NCBI GenBank assembly: GCA_034620365.1 | Contig: JAQGEQ010000380.1 | Coordinates: 186,001-250,000 of the forward strand | Source of the DNA: Pegea sp. RAD2-039 | Lineage: Eukaryota; Chordata; Thaliacea; Salpida; Salpidae | DNA length: 64,000 bases | Reading direction: 5' to 3' | Part shown: piece after piece, positions 9,266 to 21,300 of the stretch | Numbering within the stretch: the first letter of the stretch is position 1 | Layout of the letters: each line of letters opens with the position of its first letter | Position numbers and translations under genes: made by a program | Notes under the pieces: generated by a model | Databases searched by the model: none | Told to the model about the DNA's origin: nothing | The model's input: the letters and a program-made list of their open reading frames with translations, nothing else

Positions 9266-10764
9266 TTGTTGTTCTTAGTCATTATTATAAGCTCCGGATT
9301 ACTCCAGTCGATTCCATTTGCTTAAAGGACTATTTTCTAGGATTTTGACAACTCCATGAGAAATCTTTCTGTGAATAAAAATTCGTTTTTATTTGAAACA
9401 TTCACCTTTGGAAAGTCTTTAATTGGATATATTCATTGCTATCTGTCCGACTTGAGATTAAATCTCATTAATTTCACTTTTCAAAAGTAAAGGTGCATTA
9501 AAAATGCGAATTTTATAGATAGCTTGAGTCTTTGGAAGAAACTTTTCAACAATAACAACTTAAAAAGTAAACATATAATTTAAATGTGAAAAAAGTATAT
9601 CTCTTTATATTATTAATTAATATATTTATTTGTTTACAACCAGGAATTATTTTGTTATAGTTTATTATTTCACGAAATTTATTTAACGTTCTATTGAATT
9701 CTCTTATAAAAATCAAAGTTATTTCAAATTGTCAGAAATCTTTTAAAAGTTTATTTTTAATTTTTTGAATAATTTTGATTTGATAGATATTTTCTAAATA
9801 TTTCTACTACATTTAATTTTTTATGTTTTATTAGATAATCCATTAAATAGAAAATGAAATGAACTAAAAACTTAACAACATTGACAAAAACATCTTTATT
9901 ATTTGAAGCATATGTTTGAAAATTCACTTGTAGTTTAGCGTATGATCGACTTTTTCATTTAAACTGATTTCCAAAACGTTTTAAAAAGTAGAAGAATTAA
10001 AGTTTTAAAAAGAAACAGCTACAAGCTTTGAAAGGTCAGAAACGAGCTTCTATTTCCGTACAAGATGTAGGTTAAAAAAACAGTTAAAGATGAGGTTTCC
10101 TGTTATTCCGGAAAGGCAGTAGTCGTAGGTTGATCTCTTTTTAAATTTTGTATTTTTATTGTAAATTTAAAAAATAATTGAGTTTAAAAAACAAAGCATG
10201 GAAATTTTATCTCATTGATTTATTAACAATATTAAACCGACAAAACTAAAATCTGAAATTTTTAAGATCAAAGATAATTTATTTTTTGCTTTTTATTGTA
10301 ATAAAGATTTATTTTAAACTTGGATGAATTTATCGTCATTATAATAAAACAGCTGTTACAGTAATAACTAACTTAATTACAACTAACTTGCAAATAACTT
10401 AATTAAATTGAGATATAATTTCAAAGTTTCAAAAGTAATTCTTAAATCTAATTTTCATCTTAAAGTTGAAAAAATCTGAAAAATTTCAATAAAAGTTTAT
10501 TATTTCATTAAAATTATATTTAAGCACCTGCTGTGGTGAGCCTCAAACAAATTAAAAACCAGATTTACAATCTCTGTAAAGTAATTTTAATCTTGACAAA
10601 TTGACATGACGAAAAGGGATAAAGATTAATGATGCTTTACGAGGTTCTTTTTTTCGTTGGAGTTTGTTTGTTTTTGTCTTTTTCTACTTCGTCTTCGTCT
10701 CCTTCGTCTAAATTTTTTCAATCTAAACCGAATTCTTCGCAGCCTTTTTAAACGAATTTTTTTT
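9266..10764. other. AT-rich intergenic stretch
   Basis: No gene is supported. Around 10010-10080 the plus strand has a short protein-like reading KKQLQALKGQKRASISVQDV ending at a possible GT donor, but no partner exon was found. The rest is A/T-rich without repeats of note. Confidence 0.4.
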
Positions 10765-10832
10765 GCTGTTGCTGTTGTTGTTGTTGTTGTTGTTGCTGCT
10801 GTTGCTGCTGTGGTTGTTGTTGGTACTGAAGC
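10765..10832 (+). repeat. Interrupted (TTG/CTG)n trinucleotide microsatellite
   Basis: GCTGTTGCTGTTGTTGTT and similar runs of TTG and CTG continue for about 65 bp, just downstream of the 3' end of the serine protease gene. On the minus strand it is (CAA/CAG)n, and it may lie in the 3' UTR of that gene. The plus-strand frame of Ala/Val runs crossing it is not considered coding. Confidence 0.85.
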
Positions 10833-10897
10833 TGTAGTTCCATTTATTTCTCTTTTTCTGTTAATTTTATTAATTTATTATTTTCCAAAGTGAAAAA

Positions 10898-12997
10898 TCA
10901 ATAAACTAACTTGCTTTCCGCTTCAATAGTTTTCGAAATCCACGGTAAGAAATAGCTAATCTTAGAATAAACACCTGGCTTTTTAGGCAACCCACAACCG
11001 ATACCCCAACTAACTACACCAGCAAGCTTCCAGACTTGATGCTTGTTGTCAAAACAAGATAAGGGTCCTCCAGAATCCCCCTGAGACAAAAAATGATAAA
11101 TGGCAAAATCGTTCGCAAATGTCTCACTTGACAAGCGTCCCGTTTGCCTTCTGCTTTTCCTGCACAGATCATACTTTCCTGAACTTTTGAACCTAACCAA
11201 TCATCTTGTTTGCAGACTTTCTGATCGATGATATCAACTTGTACATGATTAAGAACAGTTGGAAACATCACATTGTTCTCTGTAAATAAACTTCATCTTT
11301 TTTTTATTTCAAAAAGATTAATTGATTTTACAAAATGTAAATCTTAAATGTTTTTTCTATAATATTGTGAAGTGAAAATTTGATTGAAAATGAATAAATA
11401 TTCAAAGTATTACTCATATGTAAATTTGATTTATGAGGTAGGGTGCAAGTTAGTTTCATAGTTCAAATGGAGCTCTTACTAGATGAGTCAAGCCTACCCC
11501 AACCACTCACAAAACATTTTTGCTTGATTGAAAATGTCTCATTGAAATCTGGCAAACATATTGCTGATGTGATATTAGAAAACCTTAAAGGTCTGATTAG
11601 CTGAAAAATTGAAGTTTTAGTCGAGACTTTACGATGATGATTCGATAAAAGACCTTCATTAATGTGATATCTTTCTTGAATGTAAAGTCATGTACATATT
11701 CTTCATGTTGAAACAAATTACTGATTCTTCTTTTTTGTGAACCACCTGTTCCTCGATGGGCAAGATCAGATGCACCTGAGTATACTTTCCACAATTTCAT
11801 GTGTCTGCGCCTAGAATTGATTTATAATATTAAACAAATTTTAAAATGTCCAAAGTCTTGAAATGATTACTTGACAGTGCAGTGAGCGGCTGTTACAATC
11901 CATTCGTTGTTGATGATAGACCCACCGCAGCATAAAAACCCGTTATAGAATAAGCTTACCTATTCAAACAAAGCTGAATAAGTTGATGGCGTCAAAGCAG
12001 ATTAAAAACAACAGCCAACAAACCTGCCAGGGATATCTTCGTATGTCAACGCTTTCACCGTTGTAGATTCGTTGATTCAATTTCTCATTTAACAGCAGCT
12101 TTGGATTAATTTTTAAAATGTTTAAGTTTTTTTCAATAGAGCGTTTGATGACGTCTTTTGATGTTTCAATTTTTCCACAAGAACCACCTGCGTAATAAAA
12201 AAGCGATTTTTTAGGTGTACATGAAGAAAGTATTTACTTTGAAGATAAATAATTTGAAATTTTATAGAAACCTTTTTGTAATAGACTCGATTTTACTACA
12301 TCTCTTTTATTTCGTGAGATTTCTGCTTCTTTATCATCTAAAAATTTCGTAAATAGTTTTAATTTTTTACTGAAAATAAATTCTACTTAAATATCGATAA
12401 AAATATTTTTACAGATTGTGTTTTACAATTCATTTAAACCAATATAATTAATTTCAAATAAACAATTTGAAAAGTTTAGAACAAAATGTTCATTTATAAA
12501 AGATATTTTGAATCATTTTTATTCTTAAACTGAAATTAGAAATTTGTAACTGACTGAAATCCTGTTCAATTGATTTGGGCTTCAATTGACAAATACTTTG
12601 TTCAATTTTACGATCTGTGATAAAATAATCTTTAAAGTTTATGAAAATTAGTTTTATTTAAACCGGTTAGATTGATTCTTAAACAATAAGCCATAAAGTA
12701 CTTATTAGAAATTAAAAAATGATTGAAAGAATATTAAAAATCGTTTTTGAAGCTGAACTTACAGATTAAAATTGAATTGTTTAAAATATCTTATAAGACT
12801 TCGATACTTTTACTACAAAAGTTTTAAATTTCTCAAAGAGCTTTCTCACCGTAAAACAGCAAAACTACAAATGATGTTGCAACCAGAATGAAGAGAAGAA
12901 TGGAAAAAACAAACCAAGATTTCGAATTTAAGCATTCCAATTTCGATTTAGGTCTGTTAACTAGCCCAGTGGATTCAGTTCTTGTTTCATCTGTCAT
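10898..12997 (-). CDS. Type II transmembrane trypsin-like serine protease
   Basis: The first exon (12850-12997) gives [19 protein letters not shown], then a hydrophobic signal anchor ([20 protein letters not shown]), so the protease is predicted to face outside with its N-terminus inside the cell. A stem of about 100 residues follows, through a small exon near 12272-12340 ([11 protein letters not shown]) and possibly one near 12560-12615, with no LDL-A, CUB or SRCR module visible. The catalytic domain lies in exons 12024-12187, 11871-11959, 11654-11810, 11480-11592, 11128-11279 and 10898-11090. It shows the activation site [11 protein letters not shown], His in TAAHC, Asp in KKDITLMK and Ser in GDSGGP. 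Asp six residues before the Ser (RDACQGDSGGP) predicts cleavage after Arg/Lys. The upstream Cys in GGSCGK probably holds the stem to the protease after activation. All triad residues are intact. Confidence 0.9.
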
Positions 12998-13717
12998 CTA
13001 AACACATTTCATCATATATAAAAAGATTCTTTGTTTCAAAGCTTTCCGACTTAAATAATTACCGCACACAAGAATATCTTAATAAATAATAAGCTACAAA
13101 AATGTAGATACGGCGCAATAATTGTTTTTATAAAAGAAAACTAAATCTATTATACTCGAAATATGATATCGCAACCTGTCAGGTAAAAATTTTAACAGTA
13201 TTTTTGATTGCTTGTTGGAATGTGATTTCAGTTTATCACAAAATTATTTTAAGATCTTCGATTTACAGACCACAGAACGTGCTGTACGTAAAATTTAAAT
13301 TTAGTAAACGGATTAAAAATAAGTCACTGGGTAATACTTTAAACCTTCGATATTTATGTTGAAATTCAAATCGCATTTAGTTTGTTTAGAATATTCATTT
13401 TTCTTTTAATTATTTAATCTTAAAAAACTTTTAATATATCGGAATGTTTGAAGCAATCTTTTATTAAAAATATTTTTTTAGCTTTAATAAAACAATTTTA
13501 TAAGACTAATAATTTTATCTTTAAAGTTTTAAACTACCATTATTAGTAGTACTTGCAATAAAACCGATTTTTTACATTTAAAAACTGTCTTAATTTCACT
13601 TTGAGGTTAAAAATCGGATTTTAAGTTGAATATAAAATAGAGAAGATAAGAAAATGCTTTTACTAAAAATAAAACTTTTCTAATGAATCAATTATTCTCC
13701 AGTTTGCTATTTAACAG
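12998..13717. other. Intergenic stretch upstream of the serine protease
   Basis: It is AT-rich with no supported feature. A short ATG exon candidate (MISQPVR before a GTAAAA donor, near 13163) could belong with the open stretch at 13718-13810, but the phases do not agree. Confidence 0.35.
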
Positions 13718-13810
13718 GAAAATAAGGAAGCAACAGTAGGCGGCAGAGAAATTTGTGGAAAAAATGTTACAAGATCAAATGATTTGAAACTTATTAAAGA
13801 AATAGCTTAA
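13718..13810 (+). CDS. Possible terminal exon of a small unknown gene
   Basis: After an ATTTAACAG acceptor the frame reads ENKEATVGGREICGKNVTRS and then NDLKLIKEIA before TAA. Amino-acid composition and the acceptor look like a genuine last exon, and the segment is less A/T-rich than its surroundings. No upstream exon could be matched in phase and no family is recognised. Confidence 0.25.
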   Translation, partial: ENKEATVGGREICGKNVTRSNDLKLIKEIA

Positions 13811-14695
13811 GTTGAATAAAAGTAAAATGTTTCAAGATTTTTGAAAAATAATTAATTTTTGTTATTTACTTTTACAAATTAAGCTCATAGCTTGCAGCTT
13901 ATCTCAAACTTGATTTAAAATAAATTTTATTTCTTCGTTCTTTAATTAGAAATTGAATTGTAAAATATCTTGAAAGTAATTTTACACCATCAAAACCTTT
14001 CTCTTTTATTTGTAATTTTTACATAATACATCGAACCATGCATTCATTAAAATTAAATGTTCAACAAAAGTGACTTAAAACAAAAAATTCAGCTTTTTTG
14101 AACTACAAACGAGAGAAATAAACAAAATCCGAAATTTGTTTGAAGAAGTCTTTTATGAAACCAAATTCTTTCTTCTTGATAATTGCACTGGTTGAAGAGA
14201 AAAAATATTTTGAAATTATGAAAAGATTTTACAAGTATTTTCATTTTTAAATTTAGAAAAAAGAAGTTTGTAACACTGAAAAGAAAATTGTATTTTTGAG
14301 TTTTTTATTGACATGAGTTTGATGAGATTTTTATTTAAATTGTGCTTTAAATTTAAAATTGTGATTATACATATTAAATTTCATTTTTCAATTTAAAGTA
14401 AAATTTTTAACTGTATTTATCATCTAATATTAAATAAAAGAGAAACAATCAGCATTTATTAGAAAATTTTTTTATAAAATTAGAATATATGGTTAAAAAA
14501 CTCAAACACATAAATGGCAATAGGCCAAGAAAATAAAGAAATTATATTATGAAAATACATTAACATGTTAAAAGTTTGAAATTTAATACTTAGCAAAATT
14601 TCAGTAAAGTGAAATCGCCATTTTCAAATGTTTTAATTCAAACTAAAACTTCTGGCATGAAATTGACAAACTTTACAAAAATATCTTTTAAATAT
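13811..14695. other. AT-rich intergenic stretch
   Basis: Nothing was recognised on either strand. Confidence 0.5.
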
Positions 14696-15295
14696 TCACC
14701 GTTGATTGCCAAGCATTTGAAGAAGATTTTTTAGTTCCTTGTAATCACGAATTTGACTTTGAATTTTTGTAAAGATACCTTCACTGTATCTTTTATGGTT
14801 TCTTTCATTATTGTAATTGTTTATTAAAAACTTGAGAACAATTTTTCTGCAAAATTTATTTCAATAAACATTTGGTTTTTATCTATTTATTACAATAAAT
14901 GCCAAGCAGGGTGCCTGAAGAGAGCACCTCGTGCTAACACACATTCTCACAAATAAAATTCTCTTTAATTTAATAATTTTCTCTTTAAAAATTCTGTAAA
15001 AGTTTTTATTTGTAAATATCAGTTTGCAAATAAATCATTTTATGGAATTTAAATTAAATTCTTTTTCGGCATTTGACAGTTTTATCAAAATCAGGTTGTT
15101 TAACAAACTTTTGATTTGAAAATATATGTTCTTGATATCAAAAACACATTGTGGTCAGAAATATCTTAGATTTTCAAACCTTAATTGTAATAAATCCAAG
15201 GTTTCAACATGACTGATGTTTCTTGCAATTCCGTTTGATGAATTAAGGAACAACAAAATATTTACACTCAAAATAAATTTTCTTGTTAACTTCAT
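14696..15295 (-). CDS. Secretin/glucagon/PACAP-superfamily-like prohormone, 88 aa
   Basis: Two exons, 15180-15295 and 14696-14846, join in phase (AG|A = Arg) across a 333-nt GT-AG intron. Exon 1 encodes a signal peptide, MKLTRKFILSVNILLFL then NSSNGIA, and a short propeptide. Exon 2 carries the rest of the propeptide ending NNERNHKR, then the predicted hormone from Tyr59, beginning YSEGIFTKIQSQIRD and ending LLQMLGNQR at the stop. The Lys-Arg directly before the Tyr is a standard prohormone convertase site. The N-terminus matches the superfamily pattern [HY]-[SA]-x-[GA]-x-F-T; from memory PACAP starts HSDGIFT, glucagon HSQGTFT and GHRH YADAIFT. The 30-residue peptide is mostly predicted helix, as is usual. 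There is no Gly-Lys-Arg amidation signal; Gly27 is followed by Asn-Gln-Arg. Such peptides are secreted ligands of class B GPCRs. The reading is strong but rests on short similarity. Confidence 0.7.
14876..14955 (-). repeat. CR1-like LINE 3'-end relic inside the prohormone intron
   Basis: Read on the minus strand it gives GTGAGAATGTGTGTTAGCAC, GGTGCTCTCTTCAGGCACCC, then GGCATTTATTGTAATAAATA, the same order as the 3' end of the complete LINE near 57.13-57.20 kb. It lies within the 14847-15179 intron in the same orientation as the gene. Confidence 0.8.
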
Positions 15296-18200
15296 TTTTT
15301 AAAATAAATTTTCTAGAAAGTAGTTTCAATGAATATGGAGTGAAAGAAAATAAATCATTTTTATATGAAACTAAATTTTTTCTGAAAACGTTGTATTCAA
15401 GGTTAGAAATTAATAAACAATTTTTACCAAATTCAAAACTTTAATTCGATTTAACTATTTAGTTACTTTATTATATGTATTGATAAAATTATAATAAATA
15501 TCTTCATTAAAAAATGTTCATATCGTTATCCACTTCTTAAAACTTATTTCTAAGAACATATTATAATAAATAGTTTTAGGGCTGTTAGTGTACCCTTATT
15601 CATATTTTATTAGTGTTAAAAAAACATGGTTTAAAAAATTTGTTGGGCTGAAATCAAGTTTACATTTTAATTAGTTTTTTGAAAATATTTTTTAAAAAGC
15701 AAAACAGTCCTGAAAGCTCATTAAATTTTGTTAAATGTTTTTTGCTTTAGACAAATATCATTGTAGAATATCTATTTGTGATGTTATCTAATTTTGATAT
15801 TGTTACATAATTATAAAATTTGTACAACATTAGTTTAAATAAATTTAAATTTGCACCAAAAAATTCGTAGGTAACAAATAAAAAAAAATATTTAGATAAT
15901 AAGATATCCTATTTTTCTGAGTATACAAGTATCATCTAATAACTAGAACTTTTGAAAATTCGAGAAAGTGCTGATGATAAACCCTAAAAACCTTGAAAGA
16001 TTTTTAAGAAGTGTAGTAAATACTCCTAGATGATCTAAAAGATTTGATTAATACTTCTATTCAAAATATGCGTTTCATAAAATCTTAATCGACAATAAAC
16101 ATAAAAGCTTTTTTTAAATGTAAATATCTCAAATTAAAAAGTTATATAACTTAGGCAAGAATTTATGTTAGTTACAATTTAAACAACATAATTATAATTT
16201 TGTTTAAACAAATTAGATAAGTAAATAATAACTTAAACAATTTTTAATAAGTTATTCAAATTCTCTTCATTGAAAATAAACTGTTATATAAGCTGTTGTA
16301 GAATCATTCAACATAATGAAAAATTATTACTAGTGAATAAAACACCTTCGAAATTCTGCGATGCTTCATCGCTTATATGAAACAGTTTAACGTTTTAAGC
16401 CACCTTCAAGTGTTATAAATAAAACTAAATTATTTGAACAGCTTTTTCTTGTACGAGAGTTTCTAAAACTTTAGAATATTTAGTTGTAAATATCTTTTCT
16501 ATTTTTGTTAATAATATGTATTCAATTAATTTGTCAATTAATTTTATTTATATATTTCTTTTTAATAATTCTTTTAATGCTTTATTTAAAAACTGATCTT
16601 GATATGATTGCAGTCAGTCAACATTTAAATAAAATAAAACTGGGAAGTTGTAAACTTTAAATATTTGTAAATTTCTATAACCAAGTGTTGTTCTAAATAT
16701 AAAATAAACTTTTTGTAAATTCTTTAAGTAATATCAAATTCCTATCAATAACGTAAAATATTGTTTTTTAATTTTTGCTGAAATTCACATATTTTTAAAT
16801 TAACAGAAACTATTACTTTCTCGTATCATGAGCTTTTGTGTTATTTGTTTAGAATAGAAATAGAAATTAAGTGAAGTTTTGTCGTCAACGCTAAACAGCA
16901 GTAGAGGGTTAGTCCGTCACGTGAGTGATTACAAAACTAAATTGCAAGTTTATCGACATTATTTGAGTGAATAGTTTTTTTTTAAGAATTGTCAAATTTA
17001 TTGTTAGGTTTATTTTCTCCAACCAACCAAATATAGATTTTATCAAATTTTATTTTTGAAGTCTTAAAGCTAAAAAAATCATTTTTTAATAATCAGTCAA
17101 AGAAATATTAAAAATGTTTTTGTTTTATATTTTTTAAACTTCATTAATGATTTTTTGATATTATTTGTTTATTTTTTATTTTTCCAGATAAAAACTAAAC
17201 TTTGAATAATGTTTAATAAATTGATATACCAAATGTTTTTTATGTATTTTGTAAATTATTCGTTTATGAGAAAGTAAAGTCCGAACAAGCTTCTATAAAT
17301 CAGTTTTTCAAGTTGTTTATTCATTTAAACTTGTAAAGTAGAATTAAACAATGATTTATGTCTACTAAATTATGCCCATTTTGTCTATATCAAGAGCTGA
17401 TTATTAAGAGTTGATGGAGAAATTATTAAAATAGTAATATTTCAAAATGTTTAGATTGAAATATTTTCTCATCGTAAACAATCTGAAAACATTTTTAAAT
17501 ATTGACTTTATGCTAGAAATGACAATGGACAAAATCCTTAAAAAATATTTTCAAATTATGTTTGAAATACTATCTATGAAATAATCTGGTATTTAAAAAT
17601 TCATTTCAACATTTTAACTTTATAATCACCAATAGATTGGTGCCATAATAACTATCATTAATTACAAAATGTTGCAAAGGGAACGCTTCCATTATTCTTT
17701 TAAAAGTTTCTATTTGTTACTTTTTCGAAACTGATTTTTTATATTTTTTTTTACCAGGAATATATTTTCATTTTTGACTTAAATAGATTGATTTCAATGA
17801 TACCAGCATCCACCACCGCAAATATTATTAGCCACAAACACTAATACTGCAAAGCTGAAATTTAAAACATCCACATTAACTGCTTTCTCACAAAAAAATT
17901 CATTTCCGCCAAGCATCTTTAATTTTCAATACACAAGCAAATCGTTCCTCCTTTTCCGCAGGTTCTATTTTATATAAATAATTAATTAAATTAGAAAACT
18001 CTATGAACAAACATCAACAGTTTTACTTTTAAATTTGCACTAGGTACTAATCTTACTTTTTAAATATTTTCTTCTAGTCTTATGTTAAAATCTTAATTTT
18101 TTACCTTTTAGTGTTTTGAACCATAATAATTCGTTTTGTTTTGTTTTAAAAAGAATATTAAAACTTTAAACAAGTTATTGAAGTTTATGATTTATTATTT

Positions 18201-18337
18201 AAGGTTTGTCTTAATATTTTGTTTTTCAACTTTTAGTTTTAAAAGAGAAATGCTTCACAAAACCAAAGTTAGAAAAATTTTCTTTTAAATGAAATTTATA
18301 TTTTTAAAGAAAATTGTTGAAATGTTTTGATTGGAAG
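15296..18337. other. Long AT-rich intergenic stretch
   Basis: No gene, RNA or repeat could be supported in about 3 kb. A patch around 17790-17970 is less A/T-biased (reading FPPSIFNFQYTSKSF on the plus strand) and could be 5' UTR of the transporter. There is no obvious CpG-rich promoter. Confidence 0.45.
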
Positions 18338-21300
18338 ATGAATAATCTAGAACTAAAGACAAGAATAAATGAAAAAGAAGTTGAAAGGAATGGTTGCTTA
18401 GTAACATCTGAGCTCAAAATCGCGATGCAATTTACAAAACTTCAAGAGTTGGCTGATAAGTCAACCAGCAAAATCACTAATGGCTGCTACTCTGAAAGCT
18501 TAGAGGGGGAAATTAACGAAGTGAAAAATGATTTGCCAAATTGCAAACAACTAAGAGATAAAACTTTGCTAGTCGATAAAACCAACTCAAAAAAATCCCC
18601 AAGGCTACAAACATTTGTCTTTTCGCTCATTTTATTGCAACTTGTTCAAGTTCTCGGAAGCGGGTAAGTCCCTCCTCAAGAATCTACTTGAAGCTAAAAA
18701 ATCAATGAAACGATAAAAATGTTTAAAAAAGCAAAGTGATATATAAGTATTAAAATATCTTATCAGAGCTCACATCATGTATTTTCTTTACTTTGTTCTA
18801 CACGCTCAATACTCTAGAGAATAAGCGTAATGTTTGCTTAATAGTTTCATGCACGAGTATGTAATGAACACAAAGAGTTAATGATTTGCTCGACGGGTAA
18901 AAACATCTCATTCAACTAAGATGAACTTAAAAAGTAAACAGTTTTTCATTTGTAGGTATGGAAAAAGCTCTTTAACATCAATTGAAAAACGGTATCAATT
19001 AAACTCTTTAAAAATAGGAGTTTTACAGAGTTGTTTTCATATAAGTAATCTTTGCTTTGTTCTAATTGTGGGCTACGTTGGCTCAAAATGGCACAGGTGA
19101 TTCAAACTTGCTAAATTTTCATTTAATTTTATAATTTGTTCACCTTTCAGCTTAAAATTGTTTTTCGAAAACAAAGATTTAAATATTAGTTTGAAAAACA
19201 AGTGGTTGAAAAATAGAAATTTACATTATTCAAAAATCTAATAAAAGTTTATTTTATGATTATTTTAATTTTATTACAAAAAATGATTTATCTTCTCAAA
19301 TAGCTGACCAAAAAAAGTTTTCAAATTGTTACAAAGTTTTTAAAGATAATCTAAAAAGAGTTTATTACAATTGTGACAAATTAGATGGCATTCCAACCAA
19401 TCAACATCCGCTAATTAATCATTTAAAACTTAAAATTATTTACAGACCCAGAATTATTGCTATTGGAGGTTTGTTGATGTCAATAGCAAGCTTTGTTTCA
19501 ACAATTCCTCAGTTTGTGAATGAACGTTACAATCCTTATTCAATCCAAACTTCATCCCAACTAACCGTCAACAACAAACTTTTTTCCAACTTCTTATGCA
19601 ACAATACTATAAATGAAACTTTGGAAATAATTCCAAACGAAAATTCCATTTCTTACGATTCCAAATACACCACTGAAGAGTCGATGTTATTTGCTGTTTT
19701 TTTAATTGGAAGTATAATAAAAGGAATCGGTCATACGCCAATACATCCTCTTGGAATATCTTATATAGACGACTTTGCATCTGAAGATAATTCTGCAATG
19801 TATATAGGTGAGTCTTTAGAAGTTATTTTCAGTCTCATCAACTGATGTATAAACTCAGGTTTGTTTACTGCGATACCCTTGCTTGGTCCAGCGGTTGGTT
19901 TCTTATTAGGCTCTTTTACTACAAAAATATGGGTAGATATTGGCTGGGTTGATGTTGATGAGCTTTCAGTAACACCTGAAGATCACAAATGGGTTGGAGC
20001 CTGGTGGATCGGGTATTTGGTTTCAGGAGTTTTGATATTTCTTTTTACGATTCCCTTTTTTTTCTTTCCCAGGTAAAACACTTCTGAAATCTGTTAAGAA
20101 TTTTGATAATCAGGTTTTGGTTTTTATAGGAAATTAGAAAAAGAAGGAATCGATGAAAAAAATAATTTTTGTTTGAAAAAACTTCGACGAATTCTTATGC
20201 CTTTAAATTACTCGATAAATAACGAAAAGAGGGAAAGATTGTTTTCAGAAGTCAGTGATAATGAAGATGGTGAAATTTCCACTAAACTAATTGATGAAGC
20301 AAGTCTATTCTCAAACCGCTCCGAGATTTTTTTCCAAAACTCCAGGAAATCGTTTCATGAAGTGATTACTGATGCAAAATATGAGCAGAAGCAAGAATTT
20401 GAAACACGAAGATCGTGTCTTCTTCATTCAAGCACTTTACAAGATGAAGCGGAGTTTGAAAAAGATTTTTTTATAATAAAAAGTTCATCCACTCCAATAA
20501 TTGCTCAATCTTCAAACGAGTCTTCATTGAAAGCAGCAAAAGATTTCAAAAATATCAGTTTAAAATCCAGCATCAATTCAAAGGATCAAACAGATCAAAG
20601 TATCTCTATGAAAGAAAAATTATCTCTTAAAGGTAAACAAATGATAAGTAATTTAAAAATTAATTTCAATTTTATTTAGCTTTTCAGAAAGCACTCGAAG
20701 ACCTTTTCCGTAACAAAGTATTTATTTGCATCGCGTTCGGACTAGTTTTTCTGACGAGCTTTCTCGCTGCTTCTGTAACTTATATATCAAAGTATATGGA
20801 AACTCAGTTTGATTTATCTACCTCAACTGCAAATCTGCTAAATGGTATTTTGAGTTTATTTCAGCAAAAATCGGGAAATTAAAGTTGAATTCTTAGCTGA
20901 CATGTTTGTTCAAAATTTAGTTGATGGACCATTTAGAAATTGAAATTATTTACAACAATTTTTGCTTTAAAAACAAATTGAAAATATTTTCTTGTTTTAA
21001 AAGGTTCAGTAAATCTGCCAATAGTGGTAGTCGGTAACCTAATTGGGGGTCTTTTGATACATCGAAAGCATTTTACGGAAAAGCGAGCACTCACTATTAT
21101 TCTAACTGGACTTATCTTGACCTTGTTGATGTCAATAATCTTGTTTTTTCTCGCTGGAAATGAAGTAATAATTGAAGATCTGCCGAAGGATAATTTTCAG
21201 TGAGTTACTGATTTATTATCATTATTTATTCGCTCAGTAATTAACTTCACGTCAGTCAAAAGGTTAAAACCTTCTCGTGATCACCAAGTGCTACAAAATG

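Noticed and set aside
10657..10893. Open plus-strand frame with Val/Ala runs
   Set aside because: It is produced by the (TTG/CTG)n microsatellite. It has no recognised domain and lies just past the 3' end of the protease gene.
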